This document shows positions 33,067 to 42,407 of a DNA stretch of 64,000 bases, in pieces. The DNA lies in assembly GCA_964406605.1 (NCBI GenBank), contig CAYOSF010000008.1, positions 124,001 through 188,000 of the forward strand, given 5' to 3'. Source of the stretch: CAYOSF01 sp964406605 (GTDB taxonomy: Bacteria; Chloroflexota; Dehalococcoidia; DSTF01; RBG-16-68-14). A program made the position numbers and the translations under genes. Numbering within the stretch: position 1 is the stretch's first letter; every line of letters starts with the position of its first letter. The notes under the pieces are model-generated. The model ran no database searches. It saw nothing but the letters and a program-made list of their open reading frames with translations, and was not told the origin of the DNA.

Positions 33067-33498
33067 ATGGACAAGCTGCTGGAACGCTTCAACGCCCTGG
33101 GCATCGGGGAGAAGATCATTATCGTGGCGGGCATCATTCTGTTCATAGACGGGTTCTTGCCCTGGTACAGCGTTGACCTCGGAATCGTAAGCTTCACTCG
33201 AAACGGATGGGAATCGCCTGGGGCGTTTTGGTCTATCGTCGCCGTCCTTATCGGCCTGGCGATGGCAGGTGTGATCGCGGTGAAGGCCTTTACGGACGCG
33301 GCCATCCCCGACAACGTGAGCGGCGTGACTTGGCCGAAGATCTACCTGGGCGGCGGCGCGGTGGCCATCGTATTCGTGCTCATCAAGCTGCTGAACGAGT
33401 CCGACTACATGGGTTTCGGCTTCTACTTGGGCATTGTCGCGGCAGCGGCGCTGGCCGTCGGCGGCCTGCTGATGTTCAGGCAAGAACAGGGGACATAG
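33067..33498 (+). CDS. Hypothetical four-helix membrane protein
   Basis: The 143-residue product has four predicted membrane helices (KIIIVAGIILFIDGFLPWY, WSIVAVLIGLAMAGVIAV, YLGGGAVAIVFVLIKLL, GFYLGIVAAAALAVGGLLMF). The segment FLPWYSVD after the first helix is common in a group of unnamed actinobacterial and Chloroflexota proteins. AAGGAGG stands seven bases or so before ATG 33067. Function unknown. A strong hairpin terminator follows at 33622. Confidence 0.7.
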   Translation: MDKLLERFNALGIGEKIIIVAGIILFIDGFLPWYSVDLGIVSFTRNGWESPGAFWSIVAVLIGLAMAGVIAVKAFTDAAIPDNVSGVTWPKIYLGGGAVAIVFVLIKLLNESDYMGFGFYLGIVAAAALAVGGLLMFRQEQGT

Positions 33499-33621
33499 CC
33501 CGCCCGATCCGGCTCCGGAACCAAGCGGCAGACCTCACTACCCTGTCCTTGGTCGCCCTGTCGGAAGGTCCCCTCACGCTGGCCAACCGAATGGGCAGCA
33601 TTGGCGCGGGCGAAGATGACT

Positions 33622-33654
33622 CCCGGGCGACGACATGCGATGTCGCCGCCCGGG
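33622..33654. terminator. Strong bidirectional hairpin
   Basis: CCCGGGCGACGACAT and ATGTCGCCGCCCGGG pair with one mismatch around a GCG loop, between two convergent genes. It is followed by CTCGTT only, so the stem rather than a T run must act. Confidence 0.6.
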
Positions 33655-33695
33655 CTCGTTAGGGGGAGCAGCCGAAGGACCGCCGGCGGCTTGGG

Positions 33696-34142
33696 CTACA
33701 ACTCCTGCCCGACCGAGACCTCGTAGCCATCCGGGTCCAGGATGGTGAACTCGCGCATGCCGTAGTCCATGTCCTGGAGAGGCAGGACTACCTTCGCCTT
33801 CTTGCGCTTTACCGACCGGAAGAGGTCATCGATGCCCTTGTCGACGCGGTAGTAGAAGCTCACCACCCGTTGCGCCTTTCGCGCGGCCACCGCCTCTGAG
33901 ATCGCCTTCGGGACCTTCTTCCCGGACATGGGGTCCGATCCGTCGCCGACCATCAGTGCGGCACCGGCAGGACCGTCGACGCGCATGCGGACGAACGCTG
34001 GCCTCTTCTTGTCGGGCATCGCCATCCCGACCTTGAAGCCGAGCATCCGCTTGTACCAGTCCGTCGAGCGGCCGACGTTCTTCACCCGGATGTACGGATC
34101 GATGAAGGTTACCTTGCCGTTGGTGGTTCGGGTCTTAGCCAT
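33696..34142 (-). CDS. Glyoxalase/bleomycin-resistance (VOC) family protein
   Basis: The 148-residue protein has a single VOC module: FIDPYIRVKNVGRSTDWYKR at the start, LGFKVGMAMPDKKRPAFVRM, VVSFYYRVDKGIDDLFRSVK, and MDYGMREFTILDPDGYEVSV at the end. The first metal position, usually His, is not obvious, while Glu in FTILDPDGYEV is present. The reaction cannot be predicted. ATG 34142 has AAAGGAGG upstream. It may be cytosolic detoxification. Confidence 0.75.
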   Translation of the reverse strand: MAKTRTTNGKVTFIDPYIRVKNVGRSTDWYKRMLGFKVGMAMPDKKRPAFVRMRVDGPAGAALMVGDGSDPMSGKKVPKAISEAVAARKAQRVVSFYYRVDKGIDDLFRSVKRKKAKVVLPLQDMDYGMREFTILDPDGYEVSVGQEL

Positions 34143-34299
34143 GGGGCCTCCTTTAATAGTGCATTCGCTGCTTTTATAGATGATAACATGCAAGACGCCG
34201 TTCGTGTGCCTCCCCGCGCGCTGGTCCGGATACTGATCGTCCCGAGGTCCGCTGTGCTACAATCGCTCTGCCGGTCCGCACGAGGAAGGAGCATTCAGC

Positions 34300-35943
34300 A
34301 TGGCTGCAAACGCTTTCGCCCAGCTTGCCGAGGAGTGGATCCAAGCGACGCTGGCACACAGCCCGGGGACTGCAACACGCCTCGGCCTCCACGAACATGA
34401 CGGGGAGCTGGGCGACCGCAGCCGCGCAGGCATCGAGGAGCGCGGGCGGAAGCTGCACGGCTTGCTCGATGCGCTGCAGGCGATCGATCCCACCGGGCTG
34501 GGAGCGAACGAACGGGCCGAGCACGAGCTCCTGCGCCGGCGGATGCTTTGGGAGCTGGTGGCGATCGAGGATCTGCAGACGTGGCGACGCTCGCCGGGCG
34601 GGTACCTGGGCGCCATCGGCGGCGGCTGCAACGGCCTCATCATCCGAGACTTCGCACCGCTTCCGGAGCGGGCGCGGAGCCTCATATCGCGGCTGGGCCA
34701 GGTGCCCAGACTCCTCGACCAAGGCAAGGAGAACCTGGGAGAGTGCCCACGCGTCCCGGTCGAGATGGCCATCGAGCAGGCGGCTGGGGTGCGCGTCCTC
34801 CTAGAGCGCGACCTTCCGGACGCGCTGTCCGGGCTGGAAGACGGCTCCCTCCTCTCTGAGTTCGGCGAGGCCCGAGAGACGGCATCCGCCGCTCTCGACG
34901 CCTTTGCGGTGTGGCTCAAGGACGATCTACTGCCCCGCTCCAACGCCGACTACGCCTACGGCCCCGACCGCTTCCGCAAGCTGCTCTCCTACGCCGACTT
35001 CGTCGACCGCCCGCTCGACGAACTGGAGGAGCGCGGCCGAGACGACCTCCAGTCTTGCCAGGAACAGTTGCGCGAGCTGTCAGCGCAGGTGGACTCATCG
35101 AAGTCACCTGCCGAGGTGGTCGACCTCATCTCTCAGGACCACCCAGCTCCGGAGCGGCTGCTGCCGGACACGGACGCGCTGCTGGAGGAGATGCGCCAGT
35201 TCGCCATCGACCACCGCATGGCGACGATGCCTACCGACGTGCGCATCCGGGTAACGGAGACGCCCTCGTTCGCCCGGATGACGACGCAGGCGGCCTGCAG
35301 CACGCCGGGCGCGTTCGAGACGAAGGCCACCGAGGCGTTCTACTACGTCACTCCGCCCGACCCGTCCTGGCCGCCGGAGCGGACCGAGGCGTACCTGAAG
35401 TTCTTCAACCGCTACAGCCTGCCCGGCATCACCGCCCATGAGGCGTATCCCGGCCACTACGTTCACATCTCCTGGTTGCACAAGGCCGAGGGCAAGCTTC
35501 CCCACTTCCTGCAGACGGCCACCACCACCGAGGGCTGGGCGCACTACATCGAACAAGTACTGGTTGAGCAGGGCTACGGCGACGGCGACCCCCGCTATCA
35601 CATCATGCAGTTGCGGGAGGCGCTGCTCCGACTCTGTCGCTACCTGGCCTCTATCGGCCTGCATACGCAGGGCTGGAGCTTTGAGGAAGCGGTCGCCTTC
35701 TTCGAACGAGAGGGCTTCGCCACCAGGCCCATCGCCGAGCGTGAGTCGCGGCGAGGCATCGTCGGACCCCAGTACTACGCCTACACGCTCGGCAAGCACG
35801 AGGTGCTGGCGCTGCGCGAGCGGATGAAGGCGAAGGAGGGCGCGAGCTACGACCAACTCGCGTTCCACGACGCGCTGATCAAGCTGCCGTATCCGCTCTC
35901 GATCATCGAGAGCATGCTGCTGGAGGACGGGGGCCCGACCTAG
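34300..35943 (+). CDS. DUF885 family protein, probable metallopeptidase
   Basis: The 547-residue protein belongs to the DUF885 family by its N-terminal FAQLAEEWIQATLAHSPGTAT, the central segment QAACSTPGAFETKATEAFYYV, and the Zn-type motif GITAHEAYPGHYVHI followed later by TTTEGWAHYIEQVLVEQG. The HEAYPGH and EGWAHY blocks are the signature of this family, which is related to M32-type or gluzincin peptidases. No signal peptide is present. A -10 box TACAAT lies at 34258-34263 and a GGAAGGAG site precedes ATG 34300. Confidence 0.85.
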   Translation: MAANAFAQLAEEWIQATLAHSPGTATRLGLHEHDGELGDRSRAGIEERGRKLHGLLDALQAIDPTGLGANERAEHELLRRRMLWELVAIEDLQTWRRSPGGYLGAIGGGCNGLIIRDFAPLPERARSLISRLGQVPRLLDQGKENLGECPRVPVEMAIEQAAGVRVLLERDLPDALSGLEDGSLLSEFGEARETASAALDAFAVWLKDDLLPRSNADYAYGPDRFRKLLSYADFVDRPLDELEERGRDDLQSCQEQLRELSAQVDSSKSPAEVVDLISQDHPAPERLLPDTDALLEEMRQFAIDHRMATMPTDVRIRVTETPSFARMTTQAACSTPGAFETKATEAFYYVTPPDPSWPPERTEAYLKFFNRYSLPGITAHEAYPGHYVHISWLHKAEGKLPHFLQTATTTEGWAHYIEQVLVEQGYGDGDPRYHIMQLREALLRLCRYLASIGLHTQGWSFEEAVAFFEREGFATRPIAERESRRGIVGPQYYAYTLGKHEVLALRERMKAKEGASYDQLAFHDALIKLPYPLSIIESMLLEDGGPT

Positions 35944-35992
35944 ACACAGCGTCCTGTTCTTGTGATCAACGTCCGCGAATGAGGAGCCTGCC

Positions 35993-37084
35993 ATGAAGCT
36001 GCGCGAGATACCGACCCCCGCCCTCGTCGTCGATGTCGACGCCATGGAGCGGAATATCCGGCGGATGGCGGAGTTCTTCGCGGAGAGCGCGTGCAAGCTG
36101 CGGCCGCATTTCAAAGCGCACAAGACGCCCGCCATCGCCCGGCGCCAGCTCGCCGCCGGCTCGTGCACCGGCCTCACCTGCGCGACGGTCGGGGAGGCGG
36201 AGATCGTCGTGGCGGAGCAGCTCACGGACGACATCCTGATCGCCAACCAGGTCGTGGGGCCGGGCAAGGCGGCGCGAGTCGCCAAGCTGGCCGCGCGCGC
36301 CGAACTGAAAGTCGCTGTGGACTCGCAGGCCGGTCTGGAGGACCTGGCACAGGCCGCGCGGGCGGAGGGCACGGAGGTCGGCGTGGTGGTCGACGTGAAC
36401 GTCGGCCTCCCGCGCTGCGGCATCGGGCCGGGCCACCCCACGCTGGAGTTGGCGAAGCAGGTGGATGCGACCGAGGGCGTGCGGCTGCACGGGCTCATGG
36501 GGTACGAGGGGCACGTGGTCGGCATCGAGGACCGGGAGGAGCGCGAGGCCCGCGCGGCGAAGGCGATGGGACGGCTGCTCGGCACGGCCAAGATGCTGCG
36601 GGCGGACGGCCTGCCCTGCGAGATCGTCAGTGCCGGCGGCACCGGCACCTACGACATCACGGGCCGCATGGATGGGATCACGGAGATCCAGGCGGGCTCG
36701 TACGTGCTCATGGATACCGCGTACGCGAAGCTGGACATCCCCTTCGAGCTGGCGTTCAGCGTGTTGGGAACGGTGCTCAGCCGTCCCAGGCCGGAGCTGT
36801 GCGCTGCGGACAACGGGCACAAGGCCTGCTCGATGGACCACGGGAACCCGGCCGTGAAGGGCATCGAGGGCGCGTCGGTGCTGTTCCTGAGCGATGAGCA
36901 TGCGTCGATCACGCTGCCGGCGGACAGCGCCGTCGCCGTGGGCGACCGTATCGAGCTGTGGCCGTCGCACATCGACCCCACGATCAACCTGCACGACGTG
37001 TTGTATGCCGTAGACGGCGTCGAGGTGGTGGAGGTCTGGCCGGTAACCGCCCGCGGCTATCCGGAGCAACAGACGGCGCTGTGA
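35993..37084 (+). CDS. PLP-dependent D-threonine-aldolase / D-serine-dehydratase-like enzyme (alanine racemase fold)
   Basis: The 363-residue protein has the fold III PLP domain: IPTPALVVDVDAMERNIRRM, then LRPHFKAHKTPAIARRQL containing the Schiff-base Lys, and VDVNVGLPRCGIGPG. The C-terminal domain ends with HASITLPADSAVAVGDRIEL, LWPSHIDPTINLHD, carrying the His and Asp-type metal site of D-threonine aldolase and DSD1. It should act on D-beta-hydroxy amino acids in the cytosol. The final bases overlap the next start (GTGA at 37081), implying a two-gene operon with the kinase-like protein. Confidence 0.82.
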   Translation: MKLREIPTPALVVDVDAMERNIRRMAEFFAESACKLRPHFKAHKTPAIARRQLAAGSCTGLTCATVGEAEIVVAEQLTDDILIANQVVGPGKAARVAKLAARAELKVAVDSQAGLEDLAQAARAEGTEVGVVVDVNVGLPRCGIGPGHPTLELAKQVDATEGVRLHGLMGYEGHVVGIEDREEREARAAKAMGRLLGTAKMLRADGLPCEIVSAGGTGTYDITGRMDGITEIQAGSYVLMDTAYAKLDIPFELAFSVLGTVLSRPRPELCAADNGHKACSMDHGNPAVKGIEGASVLFLSDEHASITLPADSAVAVGDRIELWPSHIDPTINLHDVLYAVDGVEVVEVWPVTARGYPEQQTAL

Positions 37085-38187
37085 CGGCGCTGCCGCATCC
37101 CAGTAGCTCCTCGGAGATCACGGCCGAGTGGCTCAACGAGGCCCTCGGCGAGTCGGGGCTCACCGGGGGAGCGGTCATCACCTCGTTCGAGAGGGAACCC
37201 ATCGGCGCCGGCGCGGGGTTTGTCGGTGAGATGACGCGTTTCCGGCTGAGTTACGACCGTCCGGACGCGCGCGCCTCCGCCTCGTTGATTACGAAGCTGC
37301 CGACTGACGATGAGCCCTATCGGAACATCGCGCTGCTCCTCAACCTGTACGAGCGCGAGATCCGCTTCTACGAGGAGATCGCGGACGACATCGAGATGCG
37401 GACGCCCGCGCGCTACTACAGCGCCGTGGACGCGCCATCCGGCTCCTACGTGCTGGTGCTGGAGGACCTGGCGCCGGGCCGCTGCGGGGACCAGCTCGCG
37501 TCCTGCTCGCTGGACGAGGCGCGGTTGGCCATCACCGAGGTCGCGAAGCTCCACGCCGCCTGGTGGAACCATCCCCGTCTGGAAACGCTGGAATGGATGC
37601 CCTCGACCGTCGACCTGTCCCTGCAGCAAACCCTGGCGACGGTCTACCGGCAGTCGTGGCAGGCGTTCGTCGAGAAATACCGCGATCAGGTGCCCGGGGA
37701 GATTATCGACCTGGGGGAACGCTTCGGCGCCGACTTCTTCGACCTGATCGCGGCCACGGGAGACCGGCCGCCCACGATCGTCCATACCGACTACCGGCTG
37801 GACAACATGTTCTTCGGGCTGGCTGACGGGAGCCCGCTCGCCGTCATCGACTGGCAGCTCGCCCACCGGAGCTGGGGCATGTTCGACGTGGCGTACTTCC
37901 TGGCCGGGTCCTTCCCGCCCGAGGTCCGCCGGCGTCACGAGACGGCGCTCCTGCGCGAATACCTGAGTGCGCTCCTGGCCGGCGGCGTGACGGGCTATGA
38001 CTGGAATTCGTGCCTGGAGGACTACCGGGCATCGGCGCTGTTTCTCATGATCTTCCTGGTCACGAACCAGGAAAACTTGGACATCCGCGTCTACGACGAG
38101 CGCGCGCAGACGCTGTGGTCAGAAGTCATCGCGCGTTTCACGACGGCCATTCTGGACCTCAACGCCGGTGAGTTCCTGGAGGGATGA
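37081..38187 (+). CDS. Aminoglycoside-phosphotransferase / ecdysteroid-kinase-like protein
   Basis: The 368-residue protein has a protein-kinase-like phosphotransferase fold: ASLITKLPT supplies the ATP Lys, TIVHTDYRLDNMFFGLAD the catalytic loop with Asp and Asn, and LAVIDWQLAHRSWGMFDVAYF the metal Asp. A long N-terminal lobe (NEALGESGLTGGAVITSF, GAGAGFVGEMTRFRLSY) fits the ecdysteroid-kinase/DUF1679-like subgroup. The small-molecule substrate is unknown. GTG 37081 overlaps the upstream stop by four bases, so both proteins are probably made together. Confidence 0.78.
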   Translation: MTALPHPSSSSEITAEWLNEALGESGLTGGAVITSFEREPIGAGAGFVGEMTRFRLSYDRPDARASASLITKLPTDDEPYRNIALLLNLYEREIRFYEEIADDIEMRTPARYYSAVDAPSGSYVLVLEDLAPGRCGDQLASCSLDEARLAITEVAKLHAAWWNHPRLETLEWMPSTVDLSLQQTLATVYRQSWQAFVEKYRDQVPGEIIDLGERFGADFFDLIAATGDRPPTIVHTDYRLDNMFFGLADGSPLAVIDWQLAHRSWGMFDVAYFLAGSFPPEVRRRHETALLREYLSALLAGGVTGYDWNSCLEDYRASALFLMIFLVTNQENLDIRVYDERAQTLWSEVIARFTTAILDLNAGEFLEG

Positions 38188-38381
38188 GAGGAACCCAAAT
38201 TGCTGTCATGCGATGGCCGTCCGGACATCGCTGCGCGCATCGGCACACGGCTTCACTTGGAGTGATGGGTATGCTCTCGGCGGTCACGGCTACGGACCGC
38301 GGTGTGAGGTAGACGCGGATTTCGCAGCCCCGGTATCGAGGATGGGCAATCGGGCATACGGCGCCTAACCGCGTTGACGAG

Positions 38382-38387
38382 TATAAT
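38382..38387 (+). promoter_or_regulatory. -10 box of a probable leaderless promoter for acpS
   Basis: A perfect TATAAT is eight bases before GTG 38396. No ribosome site exists in between. Confidence 0.5.
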
Positions 38388-38395
38388 CCCCTGTT

Positions 38396-38833
38396 GTGGA
38401 CACTTGCGCGGTTGGTATCGACATGCTCGCTGTGTCGCGGGTGCGGGGAGTGCTGGAGCGGTACCGTGACCGGTTTCTGCGCCGCGTGTACACGCCGGAG
38501 GAGGTGGCGTTCTGTCGTGGTCGGGTGCCTGAGCTTGCTGCCCGTTTCGCCGCGAAGGAGGCGGTGATGAAGGCGCTGGGAACCGGCGCACGGGGCGTCG
38601 CGTGGCGCGAGGTAGAGGTGCTGCCGAACCGCCGCGGCAAGCCGCTGGTGTATCTCTACGGGCGCGCCCGCGAGCGGGCCGAACACATTGGGTTGCGGGG
38701 GCTGGACGTGAGCCTGAGCCATGAGGGCGACTTCGCCATCGCCGCAGTCGTCGGTGTGCGAGACGCCGCGGATGACCCCCAGGAGAGCCGCGACCGGCTG
38801 GTGCGGCGCCTCAAGGAGCGAGGACTGCTGTGA
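38396..38833 (+). CDS. acpS: Holo-[acyl-carrier-protein] synthase
   Basis: The 145-residue enzyme transfers phosphopantetheine from CoA to acyl carrier protein. VGIDMLAVSRVRGVLERY has the Mg-binding Asp, RVPELAARFAAKEAVMKALGTG the Glu/Lys of the active site, and DVSLSHEGDFAIAAVVG the final conserved block. The start is GTG 38396. Its 3' end overlaps the next gene by four bases (GTGA), the common acpS-nnr pairing. It is slightly longer than the usual 120-130 residues because of a C-terminal tail. Confidence 0.92.
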   Translation: MDTCAVGIDMLAVSRVRGVLERYRDRFLRRVYTPEEVAFCRGRVPELAARFAAKEAVMKALGTGARGVAWREVEVLPNRRGKPLVYLYGRARERAEHIGLRGLDVSLSHEGDFAIAAVVGVRDAADDPQESRDRLVRRLKERGLL

Positions 38834-40395
38834 AGCTCGTCACCGCGGCTGAGATGGGGGCGCTGGAGAAGAGCGCGGCGGCGAACGGGCGTCCCCCGCC
38901 GGTCCTCATGGAGGACGCCGGCCTGGGGGTGGCGCAGGAGGTGTGGATCGACATGGGCACCGCGCCCGATCGGAAGGCCGTGGTGCTGGTCGGTCCGGGC
39001 AACAACGGAGGCGACGGCCTGGTGGCTGCCCGGCACCTGCATGACTGGGGAGTGCAGGTCACGGTGATCCTGCTGTCGTCGCGAAGCGACGACGACGCGA
39101 ACCTGAAGCAGGTCGTCGAACGGGGCGTGCCGGTGCATAGCGTTGCCGACGGCGACGGATTGGCTGCGCTCGATGAAGCGCTTGAAGGCGCCGATGCCGT
39201 GATCGATGCTGTCCTGGGCACGGGCCGTGGGAGGCCGCTGGGAGGCACATTCGCGGAGGCGTTGGGCCGTGTCTCGGAAGCCCGAGGCCGGGGTCCCATC
39301 GGCCTGAAGGTCTTCGCGGTCGACTTGCCGACCGGACTGAACGGCGATACCGGCGTTGTCGATCCGCTCGCGCTGCGGGCGGACGTGACGGTCGCGCTGG
39401 GCTGCTCAAAGGTGGGCCTGCACTCGCTGCCGGGAGCGGAGTATGCCGGCAGGGTGGAAGTGGTCGATATCGGCCTGCCGGCGCAGGCCGTCGAGGCGCT
39501 GCCGGTGGAGCTGCTCAACGCCCGTTGGGTGCGCGAGCGACTCCCGGCGCGGCCGGCCGGAGCGAACAAGGGCACCTTCGGCCGGGTGCTGGTGGTTGCC
39601 GGCTCGAGGCTGTACGTGGGCGCAGCACGGCTCGCGTCCGTGGGCGCACTGCGGGTCGGCGCCGGTCTGGTGACGCTCGCCTGCCCCGCGAGCGTTCAAC
39701 CACTCGTAGCGGCCGGCATGAACGAGGCCACATATCTGCCGCTTCCCGATGCCCCCGGAGCGGAGGGCTTTGTGGCGGGTGAGGCGGCCGTCGAGGTCGC
39801 GCGCGCCCTGGAGGACCACAACGTTCTCTTGCTCGGCCCCGGTTTGGGCCAGGGGCCACACCAGGAGTCCTTCATCCGCCAGGTTCTCTACTCGCTTCGG
39901 GAGGAGGGCCCGGAGGTACTCGTCGACGCAGACGGGCTGAACAACCTGGCCAAGCTGCCCCGCTGGTGGGAGCGTATGACCGCTCGCTGCGTCCTCACGC
40001 CGCACCCGGGCGAGCACGCCCGCCTTACGGGTCGCTCGATAGGCGAGATCCAAGGGGACCGGATGTCGGCGGCGCGTGAGGCCGCTGCGGAGTGGGGACA
40101 GACGGTGGCTCTGAAGGGGGCATACACTGTGATCGCGGCTGCGGACGGGCGGGCGGGGGTGAACCCGTACGCCAACCCGGGTCTGGCATCGGGTGGCACG
40201 GGCGACGTGCTGGCCGGCGCGGTGGCGGGCCTGATGGCACAGGGCCTTGCCCCGTTCGAGGCGGCCTGCTGCGGCGCTTACCTGCACGGCGCCGCCGCCG
40301 AAGGCCTGCGGCGCGATCTGGGCGACGCCGGCATCCTGGCCGGTGACTTGCTGCCGGAGCTACCCCGGACCTTGCGGGAGCTGCGGGCGTTGTAA
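38830..40395 (+). CDS. nnr: Bifunctional NAD(P)H-hydrate repair enzyme (epimerase and dehydratase)
   Basis: The 521-residue protein fuses the NnrE epimerase and the NnrD ADP-dependent dehydratase, which together repair hydrated NAD(P)H. The N-terminal part has VLVGPGNNGGDGLVAARHLH and FAVDLPTGLNGDTGVVDP. The C-terminal kinase-fold part has HPGEHARLTG, VALKGAYTVIAAADGRAGVNP and GLASGGTGDVLAGAVAGLMAQG, the last with the catalytic Asp. It starts at GTG 38830, overlapping the acpS stop. Confidence 0.92.
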   Translation: MKLVTAAEMGALEKSAAANGRPPPVLMEDAGLGVAQEVWIDMGTAPDRKAVVLVGPGNNGGDGLVAARHLHDWGVQVTVILLSSRSDDDANLKQVVERGVPVHSVADGDGLAALDEALEGADAVIDAVLGTGRGRPLGGTFAEALGRVSEARGRGPIGLKVFAVDLPTGLNGDTGVVDPLALRADVTVALGCSKVGLHSLPGAEYAGRVEVVDIGLPAQAVEALPVELLNARWVRERLPARPAGANKGTFGRVLVVAGSRLYVGAARLASVGALRVGAGLVTLACPASVQPLVAAGMNEATYLPLPDAPGAEGFVAGEAAVEVARALEDHNVLLLGPGLGQGPHQESFIRQVLYSLREEGPEVLVDADGLNNLAKLPRWWERMTARCVLTPHPGEHARLTGRSIGEIQGDRMSAAREAAAEWGQTVALKGAYTVIAAADGRAGVNPYANPGLASGGTGDVLAGAVAGLMAQGLAPFEAACCGAYLHGAAAEGLRRDLGDAGILAGDLLPELPRTLRELRAL

Positions 40396-40526
40396 GGTGA
40401 TATAGGTGATGAGTTCGTCGGCCTGCGGAGTCCTTCAACAGGACAGGCACGGCTTCGTCGAGACGGGTCGCGTGTTCGCCATCACTGCTGAAGAGAAGCC
40501 GGTGGTGGGATAGAAAGGAGACTGCC

Positions 40527-41366
40527 ATGACAGGGCGCGTTCTGGCATGGGCTCTGCTGGTACTGGGCCTGGGCTTCTTGCTGGTGGGTTGCAATGGCGA
40601 TGAGGAGACACCGGCTGCGACCCCGACGGGAGCGTTGACTCCCGTCGAGGCCACCACCACGCCGGAGGTGGAGGCGACCTTCCCCCTCGATCTCACCTGG
40701 TGGGGCCAGTCCATGTTCGTTCTCGAAAGCCCCACGGGCGCCAACATACTATTCGATCCGTATGGGGATATCGGCTACCGTATTCCCGATCCGGAAGAGC
40801 TGAACATCGCCTTCGTGACCGTGAGCCACGAGCACGACGACCACAACAACGTCGAGGCGGCCGGCGCGGCCAGAGTCCTTCGCGGCCTGACCGAGGACGG
40901 CTTCAATCCGATTAACGGGAGCATCACGGGCGGGGGGACCATCAGGACGGTGGAGAGCTGGCACGACGACAGCGAGGGCTCGGAGCGGGGCCGCAACGCC
41001 ATCTTCGTGGTTGAGCTTGGCGGGCTGCGGGTCGTCCACCTGGGCGATCTCGGGCACACGCTGTCGCAGGAGCAGATCGACGCCATCGGCCCCGTAGACG
41101 TGCTGCTGGTGCCGGTCGGCGGGCATTTCACGATAGACGCGGCTGGAGCGACGGAGGTCGTGAACCAGCTCCAACCGCGTGTGAGCATTCCGATGCACTA
41201 CAAGACCCAGTGGGTGAACATGTCCGAACTCGCGCCCGTCGATGCCTTCCTAGAGGGCAAGATCGTCGAACAAAAGGGATCGACCGTGGAGCTCAACGTC
41301 GAAACGCTGCCGGACTTCGGCAGCGGCGTTGTGTGGGTACTGGAGCCGGCGGGGGCGCGGGAGTAG
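40527..41366 (+). CDS. Metallo-beta-lactamase-fold lipoprotein (UlaG-like)
   Basis: The 279-residue precursor has a lipoprotein signal peptide (RVLAWALLVLGLGFLLVGC, Cys near 22) and a Thr/Pro/Glu linker. The mature part is a UlaG-like MBL domain: LTWWGQSMFVLESPTGANIL, VTVSHEHDDHNNVEAA with the HxHxDH metal site, LGDLGHTLSQEQIDAIG, VLLVPVGGHFTIDAAGA and ISIPMHYKT-like VSIPMHYKTQ. It would be attached to the outer face of the membrane. The reaction is unknown; UlaG proteins open lactones. GAAAGGAG precedes ATG 40527. Confidence 0.8.
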   Translation: MTGRVLAWALLVLGLGFLLVGCNGDEETPAATPTGALTPVEATTTPEVEATFPLDLTWWGQSMFVLESPTGANILFDPYGDIGYRIPDPEELNIAFVTVSHEHDDHNNVEAAGAARVLRGLTEDGFNPINGSITGGGTIRTVESWHDDSEGSERGRNAIFVVELGGLRVVHLGDLGHTLSQEQIDAIGPVDVLLVPVGGHFTIDAAGATEVVNQLQPRVSIPMHYKTQWVNMSELAPVDAFLEGKIVEQKGSTVELNVETLPDFGSGVVWVLEPAGARE

Positions 41367-41381
41367 AGTCGCCCGCAGGAA

Positions 41382-41403
41382 GCGAGCGGTCAGAACCGCT
41401 CGC
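41382..41403. terminator. Hairpin between convergent genes
   Basis: GCGAGCGGT (41382-41390) and ACCGCTCGC (41395-41403) form a perfect nine-base stem with a CAGA loop, between the MBL lipoprotein and CDF transporter genes. Confidence 0.6.
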
Positions 41404-41417
41404 GTTGTCGCTCTTCC

Positions 41418-42398
41418 CTATTCCTCTCGTTTCGGGGTGGGCTCATGCCCGCCGCTGCCCATCCGCACGTGTTCCTCGTGGGAGGGGCGGCGAAGGCGGC
41501 CGTCGTCCGGCTCGAGGTGGACCGTGACGACCGCCCCCGGCAGTCTGGCCTGGATCGCCCCCTCCAGCGCGTCGCACAGCCCGTGCGCAGCCGCCACCGT
41601 CTGCTCCGGGTCTACCAGTAGGTGGAAATCGATGTATCGCTGGCGTCCCGCTTTGCGTGAGCGCAGGCGGTGGTAGCCGCGCGCGCCAATGCCCTCGTAC
41701 TCCTCCAGACAGGCGCGCACGAGCAACTCCTCATCCTGGGGCAGCCGCACGTCCATGATCTCCGCCAGACCGGCCGTGAACACCTGGCCGGCCGTGAACA
41801 GGAGGAAGGTCGCCAGGAGCAGCGCCACGATCGGGTCGAACTCAGTGTGGCCGGTGAAGGCGACGAGAGCGAGCGCGAGGCTGACGGCGCCCGCCTGGAC
41901 GATGTTCGTCCAGAGGTGGCGGGTATCCGCCTTGAGGGCGACGGAACCCGTCAGTCGTGCCGCGCGCGCCACGTAGAACAGCACCGCGACGTTCACCAAC
42001 GCCGTGACGCCCATGGCGATGAGCCCGGGCGGTGTATCGATATCGACGTCGCGCTCGATCAGGCGGCGCACCGCTTGGTACATGATGAAGCCCCCTCCGC
42101 CTGCGATGAGGAGGGCCTGGCCGCCGGCGGCGAGGCTCTCCGCCTTGCCGTGGCCGTACGGGTGGTCCTCGTCGGCGGGACGGGCGGCAAGGCGGATGCT
42201 GAGGAAGGCGAAACTGGAGGCAATGGCGTCCTCGGCGCTGTCCACGGCGTCGGAGAGGACGGCGATGCTGCCGGTGAGGACCCCGACCACGAGCTTCAAG
42301 ATCATGAGGCTCAGGTTGGAGGTGAAGGAGAGCGCCGCGGCCCGCGACGCAAGATCGAGGCGGAAGGCGAGGAAGCGGTCCAAGGGGAAGCGGCTCAT
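41418..42398 (-). CDS. Cation diffusion facilitator family transporter
   Basis: The 326-residue transporter has six membrane helices and a cytosolic C-terminal domain. Metal-site residues are visible in GSIAVLSDAVDSAEDAIAS, with D-x-x-x-D, and in VALKADTRHLWTNIVQAGAV, with D-x-x-x-x-x-x-x-x spacing but an Asn in place of the second Asp. HPYGHGKAESLAAGG is the usual loop. The C-terminal domain (YHRLRSRKAGRQRYIDFHLLVDP, HGLCDALEGAI) is typical of the family. It exports divalent metal in exchange for protons. The gene adjoins the flippase-like gene on the same strand with nine bases between. Confidence 0.85.
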   Translation of the reverse strand: MSRFPLDRFLAFRLDLASRAAALSFTSNLSLMILKLVVGVLTGSIAVLSDAVDSAEDAIASSFAFLSIRLAARPADEDHPYGHGKAESLAAGGQALLIAGGGGFIMYQAVRRLIERDVDIDTPPGLIAMGVTALVNVAVLFYVARAARLTGSVALKADTRHLWTNIVQAGAVSLALALVAFTGHTEFDPIVALLLATFLLFTAGQVFTAGLAEIMDVRLPQDEELLVRACLEEYEGIGARGYHRLRSRKAGRQRYIDFHLLVDPEQTVAAAHGLCDALEGAIQARLPGAVVTVHLEPDDGRLRRPSHEEHVRMGSGGHEPTPKREE

Positions 42399-42407
42399 GG
42401 CGCGGGG

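Noticed and set aside
35104..36648. A 514-residue minus-strand frame across the DUF885 and PLP-enzyme genes
   Set aside because: It runs antisense across two genes with clear motifs and their boundary, so it is a chance frame.
38374..38379. TTGACG as the -35 box of the acpS promoter
   Set aside because: It is only two bases from the TATAAT, far too close for a -35/-10 pair.
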